9,750 nt of DNA from contig JAOZSZ010000005.1 of NCBI GenBank assembly GCA_029939385.1, forward strand, positions 1-9,750, given 5' to 3'. The position numbers and the translations under genes are program-made. The DNA is from Pontiella sp. Its GTDB lineage: Bacteria > Verrucomicrobiota > Kiritimatiellia > Kiritimatiellales > Pontiellaceae. Of the stretch, positions 1 to 5,872 are shown piece after piece. The notes under the pieces were generated by a model. That model had not been told where the DNA came from. It saw nothing but the letters and a program-made list of their open reading frames with translations, and made no database searches. How positions within the stretch are numbered: position 1 is the first letter of the stretch; every line of letters begins with the position of its first letter.

Positions 1-1
1 A

Positions 2-1999
2 GAGACGGATCGCATCGAACGCCAAGCGGAAATCGATGAGATTAAAGAATCAATGAAGGTTCTTTCTGAATTACCCCCTTATGAGGATGAAGTAACATTT
101 CGTATTGGTCAGATCTACGCCGAAGTGAAACGCTATTGGGAAGGATATGTGCTTTTTGACTCACTTTATGAGAGTGATCGCGCGAGCGATATCGGTGAAT
201 CTTCAATGTTGCAGTCTGTTTTAATTCTATATGACGTACAGGAAATTGATCGGGCTGAAGAACGAATTCTTCGCTATTTGGATGAACGGCTTGATGGACA
301 GTATGCACGGACCTTGCTTTCCTTGATGATTCGCGACAATTTGATTAAGCAAAATCTGGATAAAGTGATTGAGTTGCGTAAGTACGTCGAGATGCTTCCA
401 GAGGCCTCGGATGAAACTGAGTTAATGCTGAGTTCAGATCTTCACTATATGCTGGCATTTGGCTATTTACAAAGAATGGATTATAAAGAAGCGGGCGAAC
501 AATTTGGTATAATTATTGATCAATATCCAAATAGTCCGTCACTTCCTGATTCCGTATACTATCGGGGCATGACCTTTATGCTGCTGGGGAATTATGAAAT
601 TGCCGTTAACGATTTCTTACTCTACCAGCAGAAATACAGTGGAGGTGGATTTCTTTCCGCATCCTTGTTTCGTCAGGCCGTCTGCTTGTTTGGGCTAGAA
701 AAAATTAGTCAGGCCGAAGCGGCCTTTTCTAAATTCATTAAAGCTTATCCAGATAATGTACTTGTTTCGGAGGCATACAGCATGCGCGGCGATATCGAAG
801 CCGCTAAGGATGGAGTGGATAATCCAAAAACTGAAGAAGATGAATACGATCCTCACACTCTTGATCGGGCGTTGGCGGACTATCGAAAGGCCATTGATAA
901 AGCACAAGTCCCATCGCAAGCGTCCTATGCGGCCTTCCAAGCAGCCAAGGTATATAAGCTAGAGTTTAAATGGCAGGAAATTATTGATCTGATGAATTAC
1001 TATATGGGAATTTGGGACGATAAGGCTGATGTGGCACAATCGGTGTTCTGGATTGGTCAATCTCAGATTGAATTGGGGCAGCTCGAAGAGGCCATCACAG
1101 CTTATCTAGAAGCGATTGAGCATTATGGAAATGATGTAGAACAGGAGGGCGTTGACAAAATCGTGCTCGAACTTATTTCTATTGCTGACTATCACTTGTC
1201 TGACGAGGATCGCCATGGACTTGCGGTTAGAATTAAACTTAAACTGACCTCAGTAGATATGAGAGCAACTGTTTTGAGACTTCGCATGAATGTTGCTTTA
1301 GCTCATTTGGAAAGCGAAGAGGCTGTCACGACATTGGGTGAGGAGCTTCTTTCCTCACAAGAAGATCTTTCTATAACGACTCCGATATCACTTGCCTTGA
1401 TGTGTGATGCCGCAGTGGCAACGGGGGATACGGTTAAAATGGGCGTACTATACGACTATTTCGTAGTTAACTTTGAAGATTCGGATGAACTTTGGAGTGC
1501 CTATCGGGCCAAAACCTATCAGCAATTAGCCGAAGATGATTATGTAGGTGTCTTACAAACGATTGATGAATCTCAAGAGATTTTCGGTGCAGAATCCTTT
1601 ATGGGATGGGCTCAGATCATTAAGGCCGATACCTTGTATCAGATGAAAAGCTATAAAGAAGCTGAAGATGCTTTTAATATGATCATGGGGGTTAGCGATT
1701 GGCGTGGACCATTATATGCTGAAGCGATGTATGGGATGGGGCAATGCCGAATGGCACAGGGGGATTATTCCACGGCCCATTCTTTCTTTCAGCGAACCTA
1801 CTTATTATTTAAAGGATATGATGACGGAAAATGGGCGGCCGATGGGTATTTGTCTGCCGCAGATGCAGTAATAAAACTTGGTCGTGAAGAAGATGCTATG
1901 AATACGTGGAGACACATGCTTGAAGATGAATATGTGAATACGCTTCCGCAGGCTAATGTTGCTAGGGAAATGCTGAAAAAATACGGAGGTGCACTCTGA
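2..1999 (+). CDS. Large tetratricopeptide-repeat (TPR) protein, 5' partial
   Basis: The reading frame is open from the left edge of the window (codons E-T-D-R-I-E-R-Q before the first Met at 53), so the true start lies upstream and at least 665 residues are visible. Met at 53 has no convincing ribosome site, and the helical, charged sequence before it continues smoothly. Helix-turn-helix pairs of TPR type recur. Numbered from Met-53, good units lie near residues 129-160, 167-198, 202-235, 328-358, 519-550 and 555-588, with typical G/A-Y/F-x-x-A spacing and pattern endings such as 'AYPDN' and 'QYPNS'. TPR arrays of this kind bind proteins. The nearest functional analogy is the periplasmic CpoB/YbgF or BamD-like TPR partners of envelope machines, but no specific family is recognised. 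It is translationally coupled to the next gene (stop TGA and ATG share one base). The N-terminal signal, if any, is out of view, so location is inferred from the operon. Confidence 0.85.
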   Translation, partial: ETDRIERQAEIDEIKESMKVLSELPPYEDEVTFRIGQIYAEVKRYWEGYVLFDSLYESDRASDIGESSMLQSVLILYDVQEIDRAEERILRYLDERLDGQYARTLLSLMIRDNLIKQNLDKVIELRKYVEMLPEASDETELMLSSDLHYMLAFGYLQRMDYKEAGEQFGIIIDQYPNSPSLPDSVYYRGMTFMLLGNYEIAVNDFLLYQQKYSGGGFLSASLFRQAVCLFGLEKISQAEAAFSKFIKAYPDNVLVSEAYSMRGDIEAAKDGVDNPKTEEDEYDPHTLDRALADYRKAIDKAQVPSQASYAAFQAAKVYKLEFKWQEIIDLMNYYMGIWDDKADVAQSVFWIGQSQIELGQLEEAITAYLEAIEHYGNDVEQEGVDKIVLELISIADYHLSDEDRHGLAVRIKLKLTSVDMRATVLRLRMNVALAHLESEEAVTTLGEELLSSQEDLSITTPISLALMCDAAVATGDTVKMGVLYDYFVVNFEDSDELWSAYRAKTYQQLAEDDYVGVLQTIDESQEIFGAESFMGWAQIIKADTLYQMKSYKEAEDAFNMIMGVSDWRGPLYAEAMYGMGQCRMAQGDYSTAHSFFQRTYLLFKGYDDGKWAADGYLSAADAVIKLGREEDAMNTWRHMLEDEYVNTLPQANVAREMLKKYGGAL

Positions 2000-2877
2000 T
2001 GAAGATAACCATTTTAAAATCTATAGTGATCGGAATTTTTCTTACTGGAGGCCTTGTTGAGGCAAAACCAGTATCTGCTGAACTCATGATGTCTGGTGGG
2101 CGTTCATGGAAAGGCCAAATTGTCGGACGTGATGGTGAATGGCTTGAGTTTTCCACTGGGAGATCGGCTCGGCCTATTCGTATAGGTATTAGTACAATTC
2201 AAGAATTAAAATTCCGCGTAAATATTGATGCTGAAAAATTATCAAAAATGAAAGCTAACCGCGAGTTTGATCGAATTATTATGGCGGTAGAAAGGGCCCT
2301 TGAACCTTTTTCCGAATATATCGATATTCCCTCGAACCTCACGAGATATAATGCGCTATTGATGGAATTATACTATCGCACCCAGAAATTTGATAAGTCG
2401 TTGGCGATTTCATCGAAGATTGCAGAAGATGATCGGGATATGGAGTTGCAACAAAAGGCTCAAATGTATCAGGCGTTAGCTCTTATTGACGCCGGGCGCC
2501 CAGATGAAGCAGAAAAGCTATTTTCTGAGTATGGTTGGGATGAGGATTTATCCAGCGATGCGGCTCCTGATAAGCTTTATATTACCGCAAAGCTTATGAT
2601 GTTAAAAAAAGAATACAACAAGGCGATGGAGCTTGTTGCAAAGGTGATTGCGTTTAATAGTCAAGACCCAGATTGGATGCAACCATCGGAAATGTTATGT
2701 GCAGAGATTTACACAGAACTCGGTATGTATGATTCTGCAGAAGAGGTTTGTCGTGAAATCTTAATGTTGTATAGGAATACAGCTGAATATAATAAAGCAG
2801 AGCAACTTAAAGTTAGAATTGAGAAGTTGCGCGCTGAGCAAAAACTGGAAGAAAGTTTAAAATCTGAAGAAGCTTAA
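1999..2877 (+). CDS. Secreted protein with small beta-barrel-like N-terminal domain and TPR-like repeats
   Basis: 292 residues. The N-terminus is a lysine followed by a hydrophobic stretch (about residues 4-20) and small residues before a likely signal peptidase I site near A22 or A27, so export to the periplasm is expected. Residues about 28-75 are short alternating beta-strand-like segments ('WKGQIVGRDGEWLEF', then 'RPIRIGISTIQELKF'), which look like a small SH3/Sm-like barrel; this is inference from pattern only. Residues about 115-275 are helical pairs with TPR-like spacing (e.g. 'GRPDEAEKLFSEYG', 'LGMYDSAEEVCREIL'), and the C-terminus is a charged helix. The start ATG overlaps the upstream stop by one base and is preceded by a strong Shine-Dalgarno GGAGG at 1985-1989, so translation is probably coupled. 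Its place between a big TPR protein and the ExbB gene suggests a periplasmic accessory subunit of the same complex. No named family is recognised. Confidence 0.8.
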   Translation: MKITILKSIVIGIFLTGGLVEAKPVSAELMMSGGRSWKGQIVGRDGEWLEFSTGRSARPIRIGISTIQELKFRVNIDAEKLSKMKANREFDRIIMAVERALEPFSEYIDIPSNLTRYNALLMELYYRTQKFDKSLAISSKIAEDDRDMELQQKAQMYQALALIDAGRPDEAEKLFSEYGWDEDLSSDAAPDKLYITAKLMMLKKEYNKAMELVAKVIAFNSQDPDWMQPSEMLCAEIYTELGMYDSAEEVCREILMLYRNTAEYNKAEQLKVRIEKLRAEQKLEESLKSEEA

Positions 2878-2886
2878 CTGAAAAAT

Positions 2887-2891
2887 GAGGA
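2887..2891 (+). promoter_or_regulatory. Shine-Dalgarno site deciding the start of the ExbB-like gene
   Basis: GAGGA lies 5 bases before the ATG at 2897 and 8 bases before the ATG at 2900. The in-frame ATG at 2885 overlaps this site and has no clear ribosome site of its own. This favours initiation at 2897 or 2900. Confidence 0.55.
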
Positions 2892-2896
2892 ATAAG

Positions 2897-3697
2897 ATGA
2901 TGATGAAGAAAATTATTAAAATGGTATTTTGTTTGAGCTTAGTCGTGGGGCCTGTTGCCTTGGCACAGGAATCCACTGATACAGGTTTAGAAAAAGCTAC
3001 TGGGTCAAAAGTTGAAACCACGCTTTGGCAGATGATTAAGCAAGGTGGTTGGTCCATGTATCCATTAGGATTATTTTCCATGGGAATGGTGTTTTTTATG
3101 GTACAAAATGCTCTTTCCTTGCGCGAAAAGGTGTTATTGCGTCCCGATCTTATGCCTGATTTTATTCAGCTGATGAAAGATAAGAGGATTTTAGATGCTC
3201 ATACTCTATGTAAAGAAAATGAAACATTATTTACCTATGTATTTGCGGCGGGTCTAGAGCGTTGCTCCACTACCGGTGAAATCAATTATACTAAAATTAA
3301 GGAAGCCATTGAAGAAGCGAGTACGGAGGAAGTAACCCAATACATGAAGGCCGTCGATTATCTTTCAATCATCGGCGCAACAGCTCCTATGCTTGGACTG
3401 CTTGGTACGGTATCCGGTATGATTAAAGCCTTCCAGACGATTGGTTCGAAAGGTATGGGAAAGCCGGAAGAACTTGCAGGAAATATTGGTGAGGCTCTTG
3501 TTACGACAGCAACCGGTTTGATCATAGCGATTCCATGTATGTTGGCTTATTACTATTTCCGGAATAATTTTATTAAATCCACGGCAACGCTGGGTCGAAA
3601 TATTGGAGCATTACTCGATACGTTAGAATCTGGTGAGTTACCGCTTGGATTCGAGAGTATGAAAAGTGATAAAAAAGCACCTGTTATTGCTGAATAA
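2897..3697 (+). CDS. MotA/TolQ/ExbB-family proton channel protein
   Basis: Inner-membrane channel subunit that, with ExbD/TolR partners, converts proton-motive force into movement of a transducer. Numbering is from the first in-frame ATG at 2885 (270 residues); the ribosome site favours 2897 (266 residues). A hydrophobic N-terminal segment ending in 'ALAQ' (residues 10-28) looks like a cleavable signal or an extra helix. TM1 is about 55-78. A cytoplasmic helical domain (80-155) follows. TM2 carries the family signature 'APMLGLLGTVSGMI' (167-180) and TM3 spans about 201-224. Residues matching E. coli ExbB E176, T181 and T148 are present as E203, T208 and T175, so the channel should be functional. 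An 'APxxGLxGTVxGM' core and adjacent exbD-type genes fit ExbB/TolQ rather than flagellar MotA. It sits 19 bases after the previous stop and 22 before the first exbD-like gene. ExbB and TolQ cannot be told apart here, so no symbol is given. Confidence 0.93.
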   Translation: MMMKKIIKMVFCLSLVVGPVALAQESTDTGLEKATGSKVETTLWQMIKQGGWSMYPLGLFSMGMVFFMVQNALSLREKVLLRPDLMPDFIQLMKDKRILDAHTLCKENETLFTYVFAAGLERCSTTGEINYTKIKEAIEEASTEEVTQYMKAVDYLSIIGATAPMLGLLGTVSGMIKAFQTIGSKGMGKPEELAGNIGEALVTTATGLIIAIPCMLAYYYFRNNFIKSTATLGRNIGALLDTLESGELPLGFESMKSDKKAPVIAE

Positions 3698-3719
3698 CCC
3701 CCTTTGAACGAGGTTTAAA

Positions 3720-4124
3720 ATGAAAATCAAAACCCCTCCTAAAGATGATGTGAACATCGATATGGCTCCCATGATCGATATGGTGTTCTTGTTGCTCATC
3801 TTTTTCATGGTGGCCTCTGTGGTAACGGAATTGGATAAGGTGAAGGTAGAAATTCCTGAAGCCGAATATGCCAAGGTTCCGGAAGATACCAAGGGGCGCA
3901 TGATGCTCTCTGTGGATGCAAATAACCAAGTCTATGTGGGTACCGTTCCGGTGACTATTGATGAGCTCAAGGAGCTAGTTAATGACGAACTCGATCTTAA
4001 TCCTGAATTGCGGATCTTGATCCGGGCGGATGAGAGGGTTGAGTATAAAACCAATAAAGACATAATGATTGCATGTGGTGAGGTTGGTGCAACCGATCTT
4101 ATCTATGCAACCTTTGAGGAATAG
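3720..4124 (+). CDS. ExbD/TolR-family biopolymer transport protein (first copy)
   Basis: 134 residues, normal length for the family. A short cytoplasmic N-terminus is followed by one transmembrane helix (about 17-36) with the family motif 'MAPMIDMVFLLLIFFMV'. D20 aligns with the essential proton-carrying Asp (D25 of E. coli ExbD). The rest (about 55-134) is a compact alpha/beta periplasmic domain with the ordered strands 'GRMMLSVDANNQVYVG' and 'ELRILIRADERVEY', typical of ExbD/TolR. It would form a dimer inside the ExbB pentamer and gate proton flow. Ribosome site GAGG at 3710-3713 lies 6 bases before the ATG. Only two bases separate its stop from the next exbD-like gene, so the two are co-expressed. 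Confidence 0.94.
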   Translation: MKIKTPPKDDVNIDMAPMIDMVFLLLIFFMVASVVTELDKVKVEIPEAEYAKVPEDTKGRMMLSVDANNQVYVGTVPVTIDELKELVNDELDLNPELRILIRADERVEYKTNKDIMIACGEVGATDLIYATFEE

Positions 4125-4126
4125 CC

Positions 4127-4561
4127 ATGAAACTGCTTGATGACCTAATGAATAAAAAGGCCGAGCTACAGATTACCCCGTTGATTGACGTGGTTTTTCT
4201 ATTGCTCATCTATTTTATGGTAACCGCCTCTTTGATCCAAAAAGAGGCCGATCTCTCCTTTATGCTTCCGGTAAACATTCCTTCGGATGAGCCTATTCAA
4301 CTCCCGATTGAAGTATTGATTGAGGTTACCGAACTTGGCGATGTTATGATTGAAGGTATGATTTTCGGGCAGGGAGAGACTAATTTAGATGATCTTATCT
4401 ATCAGTTAATCACCTTACGCGAAGCAGCTGATTCGTCGGCCAGTGATCTTATTGTGAATATTCTTCCGGCTGATAAAGCCTTGCATGGGCGAATTGTTAA
4501 AGTAATGGATGCTTGTGCTGCAGCACAGGTAAAGAATATGTCGTTCAGTATGTCGATGTAG
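4127..4561 (+). CDS. ExbD/TolR-family biopolymer transport protein (second copy)
   Basis: 144 residues. It has the same architecture as the gene before it: a short N-terminus, one transmembrane helix with 'ITPLIDVVFLLLIYFMV' (16-32) and the conserved proton-path Asp at D21, then a periplasmic domain (about 45-144). Beyond the helix the sequence differs strongly from the first copy: the periplasmic part has more acidic and hydrophobic strands and lacks the 'RADERV' strand, so this is an old divergent paralogue, not a recent duplicate. Ribosome site GAGGA at 4116-4120, inside the end of the previous gene, lies 6 bases before the ATG. The two copies may form a heterodimer in one channel or serve alternative complexes; the sequence does not say which. 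Confidence 0.92.
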   Translation: MKLLDDLMNKKAELQITPLIDVVFLLLIYFMVTASLIQKEADLSFMLPVNIPSDEPIQLPIEVLIEVTELGDVMIEGMIFGQGETNLDDLIYQLITLREAADSSASDLIVNILPADKALHGRIVKVMDACAAAQVKNMSFSMSM

Positions 4562-4566
4562 GGATA

Positions 4567-4572
4567 GGGGAG
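4567..4572 (+). promoter_or_regulatory. Shine-Dalgarno site deciding the start of the TonB/VWA-like gene
   Basis: GGGGAG in the 14-base gap after the second exbD-like stop lies 3-4 bases before the ATG at 4576. It favours this start over an in-frame TTG at 4513, which would overlap the previous gene by 49 bases and add a segment that is just that gene read in another frame. Confidence 0.55.
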
Positions 4573-4575
4573 AAT

Positions 4576-5796
4576 ATGTCTAATAAACCAAAGAAACGGT
4601 TTTTCGCGAATCATTCTAAATCAAGTGCTGTTGTGATTAGTTTGGTCATTCATGCCATACTAATTGTTGTCGCTTTGTCATTTGTTGCCGTCACTGTTAT
4701 TCAGAGGGAAGATAATCAATTTGCAGGAAAGCAAGTGGTTCGTCCGCGCAAGCAGCTCAAGAAGTTAAAGGTGCCTGTGAAAATCAAGAAGCAACGTAAA
4801 CCTAAGCTTCGCAAGCGATTAGTTGCCAAAAACCTTAACCGGAAAATTCCAGAAATCCAAATGCCGGAAATCACAGGAATTAAAGGTGGGATTGGTAGCA
4901 TGGGAGGGGATGGAGGGGTTTCGGGGATTGGATTCAGTATGCCTGAAATTGACTTTTTTGGGGCAAAAGCTAAAGGTGAAAAAGTAGTCTTTGTGGTTCA
5001 CTTTGGTCCAATGACAGGGGTCGGATTAGATGCCACTCCGTATACTCGGATGACGGCATATATCATACGAAAACGTTTGGAAGATATGGTTGTAAGCATG
5101 CCTGAATATACGCTCTTTAATGTGATTTCTTATTATGTTTATGATGCAGTTGCGATTGCGCCTTCAATGATGTTAGCAACAGCAGATAATAAGCAGAAGG
5201 TTGTGAACTGGATGGAGTCAGTAAATCCATTAGAAGGAAATTATGACAACTGTTTTGATTGGAAAGGGGCTCGGCAAAGCATTAACCAAGCAAAAGGAAA
5301 TTGGCCGACCCTTGTTGATCATGGCCTTCCATTTTATTCGCTAAAGTGGGCTTATCCTTATCAAGTTCCACAAAAAACTGCGGGGAAGTATTTACCTGAA
5401 GGAAAAAATTACATTCATTGGAGTCGCGGTGTGGCTTGGGCGATTCTAACCCAGAAGCCAGATACCATCTTTGTTCTAACAACAAACTATGTTGATAGTT
5501 GGGGTTTAGGTGATGATGGTGAACCTAGTAAAATAATGGCTTCCTATAAGAAAATGTTTATGGATATCTATGGGCCAGATAAAAAGACTTGGCCAACGAT
5601 TAATGTCGTGGTTTTGACTAACGCTGGTGCGGGTTCTCAAGGGGCATATAATGTTCTTAATTCCCAGTTTAGTCCCATTTGGAAAGGTACAAAGGGGACC
5701 GGTTCGGTTATTGAAGATATTTCTGAGTATATGACAGAAGAGGAGAAGGAATTAATGCATCAGTATCGTTTAGAATACGGTACAAGCCGAAAGTAA
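4576..5796 (+). CDS. TonB/TolA-like membrane transducer with a degenerate VWA-like periplasmic domain
   Basis: 406 residues. The N-terminus is basic (positive-inside) and followed by a single transmembrane helix at about 17-41. Within it S22-L-V-I-H26 reproduces the S-xxx-H pattern that TonB (S16/H20) and TolA (S18/H22) use to couple to ExbBD/TolQR. Residues 52-90 form a very basic linker (19 Lys/Arg of 39, no acids), and 102-120 are glycine-rich. From about 134 a Rossmann-like VWA pattern can be followed: first strand 'KVVFVVHFGPM', helix to about 172, strand 'FNVISYYVYD', then 'ADNKQKVVNWMESVNP', and the late helix-strand 'GVAWAILTQKPDTIFVLT'. The metal-site positions are replaced: the DxSxS motif reads H142-F-G144-P-M146, and the usual Asp after the late strand is T303. 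An aromatic-rich insertion fills about 222-283. It is the last gene of the operon, directly after exbB-exbD-exbD, so it is probably the energised transducer. VWA assignment is by eye; TonB-type coupling is inferred from motif plus context. No TonB C-terminal domain is present. Confidence 0.8.
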   Translation: MSNKPKKRFFANHSKSSAVVISLVIHAILIVVALSFVAVTVIQREDNQFAGKQVVRPRKQLKKLKVPVKIKKQRKPKLRKRLVAKNLNRKIPEIQMPEITGIKGGIGSMGGDGGVSGIGFSMPEIDFFGAKAKGEKVVFVVHFGPMTGVGLDATPYTRMTAYIIRKRLEDMVVSMPEYTLFNVISYYVYDAVAIAPSMMLATADNKQKVVNWMESVNPLEGNYDNCFDWKGARQSINQAKGNWPTLVDHGLPFYSLKWAYPYQVPQKTAGKYLPEGKNYIHWSRGVAWAILTQKPDTIFVLTTNYVDSWGLGDDGEPSKIMASYKKMFMDIYGPDKKTWPTINVVVLTNAGAGSQGAYNVLNSQFSPIWKGTKGTGSVIEDISEYMTEEEKELMHQYRLEYGTSRK

Positions 5797-5842
5797 AAAG
5801 AGCATTTCGTCTTACTTATATGATTGATGCTACCCTCTAGAT

Positions 5843-5871
5843 AGTGCCCTGATCATTCAGGGCACTTTTTT
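5843..5871 (+). terminator. Intrinsic terminator of the ExbBD/TPR operon
   Basis: A perfect 9-bp GC-rich stem, GTGCCCTGA (5844-5852) and TCAGGGCAC (5857-5865), has a 4-base TCAT loop and one further A-T pair (5843/5866). It is followed directly by six T residues on the + strand. It lies 47 bases after the last stop codon of the + operon and ends next to the stop of the convergent protease gene. The minus strand lacks a T tract after the stem, so efficient termination is expected mainly for the + operon. Confidence 0.88.
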
Positions 5872-5872
5872 C

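Noticed and set aside
53..55. ATG as the true start of the first TPR gene
   Set aside because: The frame is open to the window edge with helical protein-like sequence, and there is no convincing ribosome site before 53.
3638..3929. Minus-strand open frames opposite the first exbD gene
   Set aside because: They mirror the coding strand of a clearly conserved membrane gene, and no ribosome site or family match is seen.
2897..4561. Flagellar MotA/MotB stator pair
   Set aside because: The channel has the ExbB/TolQ signature and the partners are short ExbD-type proteins without an OmpA-like peptidoglycan domain.
4513..4575. Upstream TTG start for the TonB/VWA-like gene
   Set aside because: It would overlap the second exbD gene by 49 bases and add non-family residues before the basic N-terminus; ATG 4576 has GGGGAG just upstream.
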